Part shown: positions 26,024 through 44,131 of the stretch, in pieces
Numbering within the stretch: position 1 is the stretch's first letter
Layout: each line of letters starts with the position of its first letter
Program-made: the position numbers and the translations under genes
Origin: Deinococcus phoenicis
Lineage (GTDB): Bacteria; Deinococcota; Deinococci; Deinococcales; Deinococcaceae
Length of the DNA: 64,000 nucleotides
Assembly (NCBI RefSeq): GCF_000599865.1
Contig: NZ_JHAC01000061.1
Coordinates: 21,248-85,247, forward strand
Direction of reading: 5' to 3'
The notes under the pieces: generated by a model
What the model was told of the DNA's origin: nothing
Seen by the model: only the letters and a program-made list of their open reading frames with translations
Databases searched by the model: none

Positions 26024-27265
26024 ATGCGGACGAACCTGAAGGGAATGCTGAGCATGACGGCCCTGCTGGGCCTGAGCGCCGCCACGGTCGCCGGCGCCGG
26101 CCCGGCCAAGATCACCGCCCAGAGCATCATCGTGAACCCGGTCGAAACGAAACTGGACGTGCAGGTCTGGGTCAACAAGGACGCCAGCGGGCGCGGCAAC
26201 CCCGTGTACCGCAAAGGCGAGAGCATCAGCGTGGGCCTGAAGACGAACCAGGACGCCTACGTCTACCTGTTCAACGTGAATGGGAACGGCGTGATCGACC
26301 TGTTCTTCCCCAACAGCTACGAGGAGAGCAACTTCGTGCAAGCGGGCGTGACCCGCGTGTTCCCCGCCGACGGCGCGAAGTACACCCTGACGGTCGGCGG
26401 CCCCAATGGCCAGGACAAGCTGCTCGCGCTCGCCAGCACCAAACCGCTGAACATCGACGACATCGCCCGCTTCGTGCAGGGGGAGGGCTTTGCACAGGTG
26501 AAGGTGAAGGGCCAGGAAAACCTCGCCCGCGCCCTGAGCATCGTGGTCAGCCCACTGCCGGAAGACGGCTGGGTGACGGACGTGGCAACCTTCCGGGTGG
26601 GCAACGCGGGCGGCACTGGGGGCGGCGCGACGGGGACCGTGACCGAAACGCCCAGCCAGCCGGCCCCCACGCCGCCTGCCCCGGCGCAGCCCGTCACCCG
26701 GATTCAGCCGGGCGAGCGGCAGGACGGCAGCTTCGATCAGGCGATGGTGCAGGCCTACGACCGCCTGAAGGGCAGCGAGTCGCTGGGCGAGGCCAGCGGC
26801 TACGCGGCAGGCTGGAGCGACGGCGCATGGCAGAAGTTCAAGGGCGTGGCGGCCTACGGTGACGCCGTGCTGCTGCACGCCAACGGCAGCAGCCGCGCCT
26901 ACGCCGTGCATGGCCGCCTGCTGGAGCGTTATTTGGCCCTGGCGAGGGCGGAGAACGGCGCGACCCGGCCCCCCTCCCGTCTGGGCTGGGCGGCAGGGGA
27001 CGAGAAGGTCATTCCGCGCAACAGTTTCGGCACCAGCGGCCTGTACGGCTTCTTCCAGAACGGGGCGCTGTACGGGACCGAGAAATACGGCACCTTCTGG
27101 CTGACCGGGCAGGTTCTCAAGACCTACCAGGGCCTGGGCGGGAGCGGCTCTTTCCTGGGCTTCCCCACCCGTGACCAGTACCTGCTCAACGGGGCCTGGG
27201 CCGCCGACTTCGAGGGTGGGACGCTGCGCACCGTGAACGGCGCGGTGAAGGTGTACCGCAAGTAA
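26024..27265 (+). CDS. secreted DUF4384 protein with LGFP-like repeats
   Basis: A 413-aa protein: signal peptide (MTALLGLSAATVAGA), then a DUF4384 beta domain (about 40-190; PVYRKGESISVGLKTNQDAY, VDLFFPN-type loop), a Pro/Thr linker near 205-225, and a C-terminal part with LGFP-like motifs (SFLGFPTRDQYLLNGAWAADFEGG). Such proteins are envelope proteins in Deinococcus. The start follows AAGGAGGCACCACC. No partner genes are adjacent. Confidence 0.85.
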   Translation: MRTNLKGMLSMTALLGLSAATVAGAGPAKITAQSIIVNPVETKLDVQVWVNKDASGRGNPVYRKGESISVGLKTNQDAYVYLFNVNGNGVIDLFFPNSYEESNFVQAGVTRVFPADGAKYTLTVGGPNGQDKLLALASTKPLNIDDIARFVQGEGFAQVKVKGQENLARALSIVVSPLPEDGWVTDVATFRVGNAGGTGGGATGTVTETPSQPAPTPPAPAQPVTRIQPGERQDGSFDQAMVQAYDRLKGSESLGEASGYAAGWSDGAWQKFKGVAAYGDAVLLHANGSSRAYAVHGRLLERYLALARAENGATRPPSRLGWAAGDEKVIPRNSFGTSGLYGFFQNGALYGTEKYGTFWLTGQVLKTYQGLGGSGSFLGFPTRDQYLLNGAWAADFEGGTLRTVNGAVKVYRK

Positions 27266-27428
27266 CCCGACTTTCCGAGCCGGGGGTGACTGGCTTTTTC
27301 CCCGCCCCACCTCCGGCCTGAACCTTCCCGCGTCCCGCACGGGCCGGGTCTGAATCGGCGCGCGAACGGGCGGTGAGTCCCCCCTGACGCGCAACCCTTT
27401 CGCCTCTTTCATCCAGACGGGAAACCAG

Positions 27429-27470
27429 CAGGCGAGCGCCCCAGCCGGGAGTGGTTGGGGCGCTCGCCTG
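27429..27470. terminator. 15-bp perfect hairpin
   Basis: CAGGCGAGCGCCCCA and its exact complement (27456-27470) with a 12-nt loop lie between the DUF4384 gene and nspC. It is not followed by a T run, so a role as terminator is only likely. Confidence 0.45.
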
Positions 27471-27489
27471 GGTGGCGCTGCGCGCGCTG

Positions 27490-27623
27490 ATAAGGATTCC
27501 GGTTAATCAGTGATGAAAGAACTGGTTAACCCGACCGGAGGGAGAAGGAAAAACGGTGACGGATAGGAGTGGAGGCACCGCAGCGGAGCGGAGGGGCCGT
27601 AACGGATTATCCGGAATCCGTAT
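27490..27623. repeat. small hairpin repeat, copy B
   Basis: Ends ATAAGGATTCCGG and CCGGAATCCGTATGAG are inverted. GGTTAATCAGT pairs with ACTGGTTAACC with one G-U type mismatch, followed by CCGACCGGAGGGAG. Same plan as copies A and D. Confidence 0.7.
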
Positions 27624-27682
27624 GAGCAGGCACCCAGGCACTTCAGCTTTTGCCGCCGCCGGGTTGCTCACGGCTCATGGCC

Positions 27683-28903
<1,221 letters not shown>

Positions 28904-28910
28904 GGGGAAC

Positions 28911-28916
28911 AGGGTA
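28911..28916 (-). promoter_or_regulatory. -10 box of nspC
   Basis: TACCCT, 7 nt before the nspC ATG. It lies about 25 bp from the divergent -10 box of the VOC gene, so the two promoters are back to back. Confidence 0.4.
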
Positions 28917-28941
28917 ACGGGTCGGCAGCTGGGGGAAAGGC

Positions 28942-28947
28942 CATACT
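28942..28947 (+). promoter_or_regulatory. -10 box of the VOC gene
   Basis: CATACT, 6 nt before the ATG at 28954. Confidence 0.4.
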
Positions 28948-28953
28948 GCTCCC

Positions 28954-29301
28954 ATGTTGGGCATCGGTTCCATCGTCTGGGGCGTGCAGGACCTTCCCCG
29001 GGCCATCACGTTCTGGACGCAGGCGCTGAACTATCAGTTGCGCGACGAGCCGGACGACGACTGGGCGGTGCTGGTTCCGCGGGAGGGCCACGGCGTGCAA
29101 CTGGCGCTGAAGCTCGTCACCTCCCAGAAGGCAAAACGGCATCACCTCGACCTGTACGCCGGGGACCAGGCGGCAGAGGTGGAGCGGCTGCTGGCCCTGG
29201 GCGCCGGGCAAGTGGACTGGCGGTATGAGCCGGGCGCAGATTACGTGGTGCTGGCCGACCCGGACGGCAACCGCTTCTGCGTGGTTCAAAAGGGCGAATA
29301 G
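28954..29301 (+). CDS. VOC (glyoxalase-fold) family protein
   Basis: A 115-aa single vicinal-oxygen-chelate unit pair: IVWGVQDLPRAITFWTQALNY at the start, HHLDLYAGD in the middle and DPDGNRFCVV at the end are typical. Members are dioxygenases, isomerases or drug-binding proteins; the substrate is not evident. It is divergent from nspC and convergent with comB. Confidence 0.85.
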   Translation: MLGIGSIVWGVQDLPRAITFWTQALNYQLRDEPDDDWAVLVPREGHGVQLALKLVTSQKAKRHHLDLYAGDQAAEVERLLALGAGQVDWRYEPGADYVVLADPDGNRFCVVQKGE

Positions 29302-29349
29302 ACCGCCCCAACCTCCCCACCTCTCCAAGCGACAGGCAACGCGCCCGTC

Positions 29350-30071
<722 letters not shown>

Positions 30072-30075
<4 letters not shown>

Positions 30076-30773
30076 GCCAGCGCCTCCCGCAGACGCCTCA
30101 GCCCGGCGTGGGGACCGTCCGGCCCGAAGACACTGCTGCCCGCCACCAGGACCGTCGCGCCCGCGTCCGCCAGCAGGCGGGCATTGGCGGGTGTCACACC
30201 GCCGTCCACCTCCAGCTCGGCCTCACTCCCCAGCTCGTCCAGCCAGTGGCGCAGGGTGCGGACACGCTCCACACTCTGGGGAATGAACTTCTGACCGCCG
30301 AAGCCGGGGTTCACGCTCATCACCAGCACGAGGTCCACGTCGCCCAGCACGGGTCGCACGGCCTCCAGCGGCGTGCCGGGGTTGAGAGTCACGCCCGCCC
30401 GTTTGCCCAGTTCGCGGATCATGCCCACCGCGCGGTGGATATGCTGGGTGGACTCCACATGCACCGTCAGGCCGTCCGCGCCCGCCTCGGCAAAGTCGCG
30501 CAGGTAGCGTTCGGGCCGCTCGATCATCAGGTGAACGTCCATGAAGAGGGGGCTGGCGCGGCGGGCGGCGGCCAGGATGGGCAGCCCGAAGGAGATGTTG
30601 GGCACGAAGAGGCCGTCCATCACGTCCACGTGCGCCCAGTCAGCGGGACAGTCGGCGTCGGCGAGGCGGCCCAGTTCCTCTCCCATCTGCGTGAAGTCGC
30701 AGGAAAGGAGGCTGGGGGCAAGCTTCACACGCCTCGCCGGAGAGGCAGCGGGGGCGGCTGGGTCGGAGATCAC
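30072..30773 (-). CDS. rpe: ribulose-phosphate 3-epimerase
   Basis: A 233-aa TIM barrel. [32 protein letters not shown] (metal-binding His and Asp), [23 protein letters not shown] and EVDGGV are all present. It interconverts ribulose 5-phosphate and xylulose 5-phosphate in the pentose phosphate pathway. Start is GTG at 30773; a later start would also keep the barrel. It is the first gene of the rpe-comB pair and divergent from the mutase gene. Confidence 0.95.
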
Positions 30774-30875
30774 GAGCGGCAGTTTAACATTCTCATTTCT
30801 GCCGGGCCGGACCTGCTCCGCCTAACGTCCGTTCGTTCGCCACGTGGCATCATGCACACAGACGGAGGAACTGCC

Positions 30876-33041
<2,166 letters not shown>

Positions 33042-33109
33042 GGACACCCGTGAAAGAACGGTGAGCCTGTCTCCCCCGGCCCCCTCACGCGAATAGGTTA
33101 CAAGGGAGC

Positions 33110-33622
33110 ATGAACCCATTCAAGCTGGCTGCCCCGCTTGCCCTCGGCCTGCTGGCGGCCGCACCCGCCTTCGCGCAGACCACGCCGCCGCCTCAGCCGA
33201 CCGAGTTGCAGGAAGCCCGCGTGCAGGTGGCGCGGGAGACGGCGCAGGTACGGTTACTGGAGCGCAGCGGCCAGCTGCGGCCCGCCCCCGTGGCCGCGAC
33301 CTGTCTCGACCGCTCCGGGCACCAGCGGCTCCGTGTCCTGACCGATGCCGGGGGGACACCGCGCGTGGTCCGCTTTGACCAGCAGACCCCCGACAACGCC
33401 ATTCAGTTCACCGGCTACTACGATGCGGCGGGAAGGTTGCGGTACGCCACCGGAAGCGCCTCGGGCTTCTCCGGCCCGCTGTACAACCTCACCGCCGAAT
33501 ACGACGCGCGCGGGCGGCTGCTTTACGAGTCCGGGATGCGCCGTCCCGGGTGGAGCAGCGATCTGCGCTTTCTGGGCGGCCTGAGTACGGCGGCGCTGCG
33601 TCTGGGCCGCTGCCCGGCCTGA
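33110..33622 (+). CDS. secreted protein with YD-like repeats
   Basis: A 170-aa protein with a signal peptide (LAAPLALGLLAAAPAFAQ). The mature half carries two motifs, YYDAAGRLRYATG and YDARGRLLYESG, similar to Rhs/YD repeats though far too short for an Rhs protein. A pair of cysteines flank the repeat region and could form a disulphide. AAGGGAG precedes the ATG. Function unknown. Confidence 0.7.
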   Translation: MNPFKLAAPLALGLLAAAPAFAQTTPPPQPTELQEARVQVARETAQVRLLERSGQLRPAPVAATCLDRSGHQRLRVLTDAGGTPRVVRFDQQTPDNAIQFTGYYDAAGRLRYATGSASGFSGPLYNLTAEYDARGRLLYESGMRRPGWSSDLRFLGGLSTAALRLGRCPA

Positions 33623-33630
33623 CCCCGCCC

Positions 33631-34491
33631 TCAGCCCCGTTCCTCCGCCTGTGCAGGCTTCCAGCCGGGCGGGCCGAACAGGTAGCCCAGGCGGTCGCGC
33701 CAACTCCGGGCACAGCGCACGTCCCGCCACAGGGCGGCGAACTCGTGAAAGGCGACCGTCACGGGGTTGTGGGTCTGGATGTTGTGGACCAGCCCGTAGC
33801 GGACCCGCTCGGTCTCGGGCTGGAAGGTGCCCAGCAGGCGGTCCCAGACGATCAGGATGCCCGCGTAGTTGCGGTCCAGATACAGGGGGTTGCTGCCGTG
33901 GTGCGCGCGGTGGTGACTGGGCGTGTTGAGGGCGGCCTCGATCCAGGGGTGCAGCCGGCCGACCCTCTCGGTATGCACGAAGAACTGATACAGCAGGTTC
34001 CAGCTCTGCGCCAGCAGCACCATCCACGGCTCGAAGCCCAGCAGGGGCAGCAGCAGCCAGAAGGGCAGCGCCGTCATGGGCACCCAGGTCTGACGCAGCG
34101 CCGTGGAGAGGTTGTAGTGCTGGCTGGAGTGGTGAACGACGTGCGACGCCCAGAACAGCCGCACCTCGTGGCTGACGCGGTGGAACCAGTAGTAGGCGAA
34201 GTCGTCCAGAAAGAACAGCAGCACCCAGGCCCACCACGCGTCACTGGGAATCCGCAGCGGCGTGAGGGTATAGAGCGCCGCGTAGAGGGTCAAGACCGTG
34301 CCTTTCCACACCACGTTCACCAGCACGTTCCCGAGACCCATCGCCAGGCTGGTGAGGGTATCGGCGGCAGCGTAGCCGGGAGAGCCGCGCCCGGTGGCCT
34401 CGTCCTGTTCGCGCAGGAAGAAGTAGGCGGCCCACTCGATCACCAGCGAGAGGATGAAGAAGGGAATGGCCTTCTGGATCAGGTCAAACAT
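33631..34491 (-). CDS. fatty acid hydroxylase/sterol desaturase family protein
   Basis: A 286-aa integral membrane protein with about five hydrophobic segments and the three histidine boxes of the diiron hydroxylases: HRVSHE, HVVHHSS and HRAHHGSN. The family hydroxylates or desaturates lipids. It overlaps the upstream FadR-type regulator gene by 8 bp and is therefore in one operon with it and the aldehyde dehydrogenase. The substrate is probably a fatty acyl or related lipid by context. Confidence 0.9.
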   Translation of the reverse strand: MFDLIQKAIPFFILSLVIEWAAYFFLREQDEATGRGSPGYAAADTLTSLAMGLGNVLVNVVWKGTVLTLYAALYTLTPLRIPSDAWWAWVLLFFLDDFAYYWFHRVSHEVRLFWASHVVHHSSQHYNLSTALRQTWVPMTALPFWLLLPLLGFEPWMVLLAQSWNLLYQFFVHTERVGRLHPWIEAALNTPSHHRAHHGSNPLYLDRNYAGILIVWDRLLGTFQPETERVRYGLVHNIQTHNPVTVAFHEFAALWRDVRCARSWRDRLGYLFGPPGWKPAQAEERG

Positions 34492-35230
34492 CTGCTGTCA
34501 CCCCACCGGTTGCCACCCCAACTCGTGCAGCTTCCTCCTGGGCCTGGCGCCAGAGCCTCAGGCTGTCGGCACTGATCGCCTGGGTCAGGCGGGCGGCTTC
34601 TGCGGCGTCCCCCCGCAGCGCGGCTTCCCGCAGTTCGCCGTAATAGCGGCGCGAGCGGGTGCGGCGCTCCGGCGCGGCGAAGTAGACCGCGCCCGCCGAC
34701 GCGAACACGCCCCGGAAACTGCCCAGCAACATCGGGGCCAGCGCGTTGCCGCTGAGCCGGGCCACCGCGCTCTGGACGGCCCAGTCGAAGGTGGCCCAGT
34801 CAAAGGTGGCGCAGTCGGTGGGGGAAGGCTCCTCCTGGGGCGGAAGCCGGATCAGCAGCCCGGCCAGTTCTGCGGCGGCGTCCGGGCAGGCGACGGTGGC
34901 CGCCGTCCAGTGGGGCAGCAGCGCGGCCCGCAGGTCCAGCAGGTCGGGAATCAGGTCTGCCAGCCCGCCGCGTGCCACCAGGTGCGCGAGCAGGCTCAGG
35001 CCGCCCTCACGCGGGTCACGGGCCAGGGTGGGCTTGCCCTGCCGGATCTCCAGCAGGCCGTCGCGCGACAGCCGCTGGAGGGCCTCGCGCAGGGTGGGCC
35101 GGGTCACGCCCAGCTCGGCGGCCAGTTCGCGCTCGGCGGGGAGGGCGCTGCCGGGCGGGTAGTGGCCGTCCAGCAGACGGCTGACCAGAATGTCCTCGGC
35201 GTGGAGGGCGGGGCGGCGGGGCGGGGTCAC
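34484..35230 (-). CDS. FadR-like GntR family regulator
   Basis: A 248-aa protein. The N-terminal winged helix (HYPPGSALPAERELAAELGVTRPTLREALQRLSRDGLL) is a FadR-subgroup GntR domain; the C-terminal helical ligand domain has DLLDLRAALLPHWTAATVA. A GTG at 35230 sits 7 nt after AGGAGGT and is the best start; upstream alternatives lack a site. A 15-bp duplication creates ATFDWATFDW near residue 155. Operon context and a FadR-type operator upstream of the aldehyde dehydrogenase suggest acyl-CoA-responsive control. Confidence 0.85.
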   Translation of the reverse strand: MTPPRRPALHAEDILVSRLLDGHYPPGSALPAERELAAELGVTRPTLREALQRLSRDGLLEIRQGKPTLARDPREGGLSLLAHLVARGGLADLIPDLLDLRAALLPHWTAATVACPDAAAELAGLLIRLPPQEEPSPTDCATFDWATFDWAVQSAVARLSGNALAPMLLGSFRGVFASAGAVYFAAPERRTRSRRYYGELREAALRGDAAEAARLTQAISADSLRLWRQAQEEAARVGVATGGVTADV

Positions 35231-35305
35231 GGCGGAAACCTCCTGGGCGGATGACGGCCGCATGGACCGTGGGGCGGGGGCCAGAATGTCGGCGGGCGGC
35301 ACAGC

Positions 35306-36748
35306 TCAGCCGGAGGGCAGGGTGCGTTCCATCTGCCGCAGCAGCCAGGCCGTGAAGCGCGGGGCGGGCCGGCCGTAGGGCGGGAAACTCAGGTGCGTGG
35401 GGCTGAGGGCGGCCTCCTGCAACACGGCGCGCTCATGGCTGAAGGCGCGGAAGCCGTATTCGCCGTGATAGCTGCCCATCCCGCTGGGGCCGGTGCCCCC
35501 GAAAGGGAGGTTGGGGTTGGTGAGGTGAACCACCGTGCCGTTGACCACCAGCGCGCCGCTGCGGGTCTCGCGGCGCACCTCCTCGGCCTGGGCGGGGTCC
35601 CGGGTAAAGACATAAAGGGCCAGCGGCGTGTCCAGCCGCCGCACCAGCGCCAGCGCGTCCGGCAGGTCGCGGTAGGGCAGGATGGGCAGCACCGGGCCGA
35701 ACAGTTCTTCGCGCATCAGCGGCATCTCGGGCGTGACCCCCGTGACCAGCGTGGGCGAGATGAAGCGCTGCCCGGCATCGAACTGCCCGCCGAACACCAC
35801 GCGCGCCCCGGCCCGCACGCTCGCGTCGGTCAGGCGCTGGAGGCGGTCCACGCTCGCGGCGTCCACCATGCGCCCGAAGTCCGTCAGGGTGCCGGGGTGC
35901 GGGCCGTAGCGGCGCGTCACCACCGCCCGCAGGCGCTCCACGAACTCGTCATGCTGCCCCTCCGGCACCAGCACGTAGTCGGGGGCCACGCAGGTCTGGC
36001 CGGCATTCAGGAACTTGCCCCAGCCGATGCGTTCGGCGGCCAGCCCCAGGTCGGCGCTGCGCCCGACCAGCGCCGGACTCTTGCCGCCCAGTTCCAGCGT
36101 GACGGGCGTGAGGTTCCGCGCGGCGGCCTCCATCACCCGGCGTCCGATCTCGCCGCTGCCCGTGAAGAAGATGTGGTCGAAGGGCAAGCCGGTCAGCGCC
36201 TGCGCCACGTCCGCCCCGCCCCCGATCACCGCGACGAGGCGCGGTTCGAAGACCTCTGCCAGCATGGTCCGCAGCGCCTGCGCAGTGGCCGGGGCTTTCT
36301 CACTGGGCTTGAGCATCACGGTGTTTCCGGCGGCGAGGCTAGCGATCAGCGGCGCGAGGGAAAGGTTCACGGGATAGTTCCAGGGGCTGAGAATCAGCGT
36401 CACCCCACGCGCCTCGGGCACCACCCGGCTGCGCGAGCCGAGCAGCGTGGCGGGCGTCGCCACCCGCCGGGGACGCATCCAGCGGGGCAGGTGCGCAACG
36501 GCGTGGTTCAGTTCCCCGACCACGGAATGCAGTTCGGTGATCTCGGCCTCGGCGCGGCTCTTGCCCAGGTCGGCGGCGAGCGCCTCCGCCAGCCGGACGC
36601 GGTGCCGGTGGATGGCCCCCCGCAGGCGGCGCAAGATGGCCTGGCGCTCGGCGGCGCCCGTCTGCGCCATCCGCAGGCGGTGTGCCTGCTGCGCCTCGAA
36701 GATGGCCCGGAGATCGCTGGGGACGGTGGGTGACGCAGCAGTGTTCAT
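35306..36748 (-). CDS. aldehyde dehydrogenase, ALDH3-like
   Basis: A 480-aa NAD(P)-dependent aldehyde dehydrogenase with LSPWNYPVNLSLAPLIASLAAGN, LKPSEKAP, FFTGSGEIGRRVMEAAA, the general base in VTLELGGKSPAL, and the catalytic Cys in NAGQTCVAPDYV. The C-terminus is short and slightly hydrophobic, as in class 3 fatty aldehyde dehydrogenases. It is first in an operon with the FadR regulator and lipid hydroxylase, so a fatty aldehyde is the likely substrate. ATG follows GAGGAGGGG. Confidence 0.92.
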   Translation of the reverse strand: MNTAASPTVPSDLRAIFEAQQAHRLRMAQTGAAERQAILRRLRGAIHRHRVRLAEALAADLGKSRAEAEITELHSVVGELNHAVAHLPRWMRPRRVATPATLLGSRSRVVPEARGVTLILSPWNYPVNLSLAPLIASLAAGNTVMLKPSEKAPATAQALRTMLAEVFEPRLVAVIGGGADVAQALTGLPFDHIFFTGSGEIGRRVMEAAARNLTPVTLELGGKSPALVGRSADLGLAAERIGWGKFLNAGQTCVAPDYVLVPEGQHDEFVERLRAVVTRRYGPHPGTLTDFGRMVDAASVDRLQRLTDASVRAGARVVFGGQFDAGQRFISPTLVTGVTPEMPLMREELFGPVLPILPYRDLPDALALVRRLDTPLALYVFTRDPAQAEEVRRETRSGALVVNGTVVHLTNPNLPFGGTGPSGMGSYHGEYGFRAFSHERAVLQEAALSPTHLSFPPYGRPAPRFTAWLLRQMERTLPSG

Positions 36749-36758
36749 ACCCCTCCTC

Positions 36759-36775
36759 AAGTGGTCTGACCAGTT
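36759..36775. promoter_or_regulatory. FadR-type operator
   Basis: AAGTGGTCTGACCAGTT contains the perfect palindrome TGGTC-N-GACCA and closely fits the TGGT-N3-ACCA core of FadR boxes. It lies 10 bp before the aldehyde dehydrogenase start, downstream of a TAGACT or TATTCC candidate -10, where a bound repressor would block the operon. Confidence 0.65.
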
Positions 36776-36828
36776 GGAATACAGGCAGTCTACTCCAGGG
36801 CCGGGGGCAGAAGCAGCCGGGGGGTGTC

Positions 36829-36834
36829 TAGAAT
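36829..36834 (+). promoter_or_regulatory. -10 box ahead of the small frame before meaB
   Basis: TAGAAT, 6 nt before a GTG at 36841, the usual leaderless spacing in this window. Confidence 0.4.
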
Positions 36835-36840
36835 CGTGGG

Positions 36841-37079
36841 GTGTCGAGTCTGGTGCCGCCGTCCCTGCTGGCCGTCTTTCTCCCGGCCACGTTCCCGGCG
36901 CGGCTGGGGACGTGGCTGACGCGGGGAGCCTTCACCGGCAAGCGGGCCGCAGTGCATGGCCGACATAGGCTTGTGCAGAGGGTGGGCGAGGAACAGGGCG
37001 AACTTCCGCCCCAGCCGGCTGACGGGCGCGGCCTGCTGCGCTGCGCGTTGCAGGCATCGGCGCAAGCGGGGCAGGGGCC

Positions 37080-37086
<7 letters not shown>
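36841..37086 (+). CDS. possible 81-aa protein overlapping meaB
   Basis: A GTG-start frame placed 6 nt after TAGAAT, ending with a TGA that overlaps the meaB start region by 7 bp. The protein starts with a hydrophobic patch ([18 protein letters not shown]) and is otherwise basic and of low information content. No family is recognised. The promoter spacing and overlap favour translation; a mere leader is the alternative. Confidence 0.4.
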
Positions 37087-38078
<992 letters not shown>

Positions 38079-38091
38079 AGCGCGCCTGCTC

Positions 38092-38179
38092 TATACGGGT
38101 TCCGCTCTGCTTCGCGACCCTGCAAGCCCGCTCGGAGTTTCAGGTTGACCCGGAAACCTTTCCACCGGAGTCCGTCTTA
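38092..38179. repeat. small hairpin repeat, copy C
   Basis: Ends TATACGGGTTCCG and CGGAGTCCGTCTTATA are inverted and of the same type as the other copies, joined directly to copy D. It starts 14 bp after the meaB stop. Confidence 0.6.
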
Positions 38180-38315
38180 TACAAACTCCGATTGAATCGT
38201 TGACGGAGTGATTCAATCCGAGCGGACGCGAGAAGGAGAAAAGATGGGTTCCGGGAGATGGATGGACTTCCGGCGCTGTTCCGGAAGTCAAGGAATCGGA
38301 CGGAATACGGCTTAA
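38178..38315. repeat. small hairpin repeat, copy D
   Basis: GATTGAATC (38190-38198) pairs with GATTCAATC (38210-38218), then CCGAGCGGACGCGAG follows; the end reads GACGGAATACGGCTTAA. Stem bases differ from copies A and B but remain paired. The rest of the gap to 38442 holds no gene; a TGATGATG/CATCATCA hairpin is at 38414-38430. Confidence 0.65.
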
Positions 38316-38442
38316 GTGGCAGGCGGCTACAGTTCCGCCCTTCCGGGAAACGACACCCGGAAGCGCTCCACCTCCGCCACCCGCCACTTTTTGGCTTCTC
38401 GCTCCGCTCGGGGTGATGATGCCATCATCACCCGCCAGCGAC

Positions 38443-39378
<936 letters not shown>

Positions 39379-39455
39379 AGGTGTTCCTCCGGTGAAAGCC
39401 CGCATCCAGGGCGGGCAGCTTCAACGGGCTATATGCGGAACAGTCGGCGTTCGGA

Positions 39456-40366
39456 TCACTGCCCCTCTGCCCGTGCCCCCAGCAGCCACGTCAGGATCAC
39501 GTGATGGTCCTCGTGAAAGCGGCGCGGCAGGGCCAGCGCGCGGGCCAGGGGGACGGGCCGCGCGGGAAAGGCGGCGGGCGGCGGGCCGAGCCACACATGT
39601 GCGGCGGTCGGCGCGACCAGGGCGCGGGCCGGGTGGTCGAACACCGCGTCAGCAGGGGCAGTGGGCCGCTCGCCGGGCGGGAGAACCTGCCCCGGCAAGG
39701 CCCACAGGCCGCGCCCGATGGCCTCCTGGCGCGTCTGGAGCCACACCCGTCCGCCCTGAACGTGCAGCCAGCGTTCCTCGTGCAGATGGGCGCCGGACGG
39801 GAGCCGGGCGCGGGCCGCCTCCACCGCTGCCCACTCGGCCCCCAGGCGGGCGAAGGCGGGGGTACGGGCAAAGCGGGCCAGGAAGGCACGGACCGCTTCC
39901 GGGACGCCGTCCGGCAGGGACCGCCCGGTCAGGAAAGCCGCGCGCAGATCGGTAGCGTTCAGGCCCGGCCGCTCGGGCGTGGGCAGGCGGTCCCAGCCGG
40001 GAAACCAGCGCAGGTAGGCGCTGCTGGCGTCCTTTTCGAAGCCGGCGAGTGCAATGGGCGCGCCTTCCCCGAACACCTCTCCGGCCACGCGCCGCACGTC
40101 CGCCGCCCACAGGTCCGCGTCGAAGCGGTCGGGCAGGGGGCGAAAGACGACCCGGCCCCGCCGCACCCCGGCCCCGCGCAGGGCAGCCCCGAACATCGCC
40201 GCCCGCTCCGGGGCGCTGAAGGGATTGCGGACGGAGCGGGCCAGGTTCGCGCTGCCCAGCAGCACCAGCACGCGCGGGGCGTGGTCCAGGGCGTGCAGGA
40301 CCGTCGCCACATGCGCCTGGTGAGGCGGCTCGAACCGGCCCACGAACACGGCCACGCGGCCAGCGG

Positions 40367-40370
<4 letters not shown>
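39456..40370 (-). CDS. NMN adenylyltransferase fused to a degenerate Nudix domain
   Basis: A 304-aa NadM/Nudix-type protein. The N-terminal nucleotidyltransferase has [10 protein letters not shown] (about 11-20) and NATDLRAAF (about 138-146). The C-terminal part keeps Nudix-family flanks ([34 protein letters not shown]) but the catalytic GX5EX7REUXEEXGU helix is missing between residues about 230 and 243. So NMN adenylation is likely, ADP-ribose hydrolysis is not. It overlaps pncB by 4 bp (ATGA). Confidence 0.88.
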
Positions 40371-43182
<2,812 letters not shown>

Positions 43183-43297
43183 GACCCCGCGAGTGTACGT
43201 GACAGGAAGCACAAGGGAGGAGCAACCTGGGCGGGGACAGGCCCCGGAGGGGCAAGCCGGGACCGCGCCAGGCCGTCCGGCGCTTCCGCCCCCGTGG

Positions 43298-43303
43298 AAT
43301 ACT
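43298..43303 (+). promoter_or_regulatory. -10 box of nadE
   Basis: AATACT, 6 nt before the ATG at 43310. The divergent permease promoter (TACACT, 43192-43197 on the minus strand) is about 100 bp away. Confidence 0.4.
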
Positions 43304-43309
43304 CCGCGC

Positions 43310-44131
43310 ATGTCCACCCTTCGCGACCGCATCCGCCAGGAACTCCAGGTGCAGCCGGACATCGACCCCGCCGCCGAGGTCGAGCGCCGCGTGGCCTTCC
43401 TGATGAACTACCTGCGCAGCACCCCCGCCCGGGGCTTCGTGCTGGGCATCAGCGGCGGTCAGGACAGCACCCTGGCGGGGCGGCTCGCCCAACTCGCCGC
43501 CGAGCGGGTGCGGGCCGGGGGCGGCGACGCGACCTTTCTCGCCGTGCGCCTCCCCTACGGCGTGCAGGCCGACGAGGCCGACGCCCAGGCGGCGCTAGCC
43601 TTTATCCAGCCCGACCGCTGCGTCACCGTGAACATCAGGGCGGCGGCGGACGCGAGCGCGGCGGCGGCAGAGGCGCTGGGCGGGGACCTGCGCGACTTCG
43701 TGCGCGGCAACATCAAGGCCCGTGAACGCATGGTCGCGCAGTACGCACTGGCCGGACAGGAGAATCTGCTGGTGGTGGGCACCGACCACGCCGCCGAGGC
43801 CATCACCGGCTTTTTCACCAAGTACGGCGACGGCGGCGTGGACCTCACGCCCCTCAGCGGCCTGACCAAGCGGCAGGGCGCGCAGCTCCTCGCGTTTCTG
43901 GGCGCGCCGGAAGCCCTGTGGCGCAAGGTGCCGACCGCCGACCTGGAAGACGACCGCCCCGGCCTCCCCGACGAGGCCGCGCTGGGCGTGACCTACCCGC
44001 AGATCGACGCCTACCTGGAAGGCCGCGAGGTGCCGGAAGAAGCCGCCGCGAGGCTGGAACGGATGTTCCTGGCGACACGGCATAAGCGGGCGCTTCCGGT
44101 CACGCCGTTCGACAGCTGGTGGCAGGAGTGA
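43310..44131 (+). CDS. nadE: ammonia-dependent NAD synthetase
   Basis: A 273-aa enzyme without an amidase domain, so the NH3-dependent form. The ATP pyrophosphatase loop [62 protein letters not shown] and [14 protein letters not shown] are diagnostic. It performs the last step of NAD synthesis from deamido-NAD and is divergent from the NAD salvage operon, completing the pathway in this locus. Confidence 0.95.
   Translation: MSTLRDRIRQELQVQPDIDPAAEVERRVAFLMNYLRSTPARGFVLGISGGQDSTLAGRLAQLAAERVRAGGGDATFLAVRLPYGVQADEADAQAALAFIQPDRCVTVNIRAAADASAAAAEALGGDLRDFVRGNIKARERMVAQYALAGQENLLVVGTDHAAEAITGFFTKYGDGGVDLTPLSGLTKRQGAQLLAFLGAPEALWRKVPTADLEDDRPGLPDEAALGVTYPQIDAYLEGREVPEEAAARLERMFLATRHKRALPVTPFDSWWQE

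Noticed and set aside
30774..30875. Cobalamin riboswitch before methylmalonyl-CoA mutase
   Set aside because: The intergenic space is too short and no B12-box-like sequence is visible.
34780..34815. 15-bp tandem duplication in the FadR-like gene
   Set aside because: In-frame five-residue duplication in a linker-like region; likely simple slippage without functional meaning.
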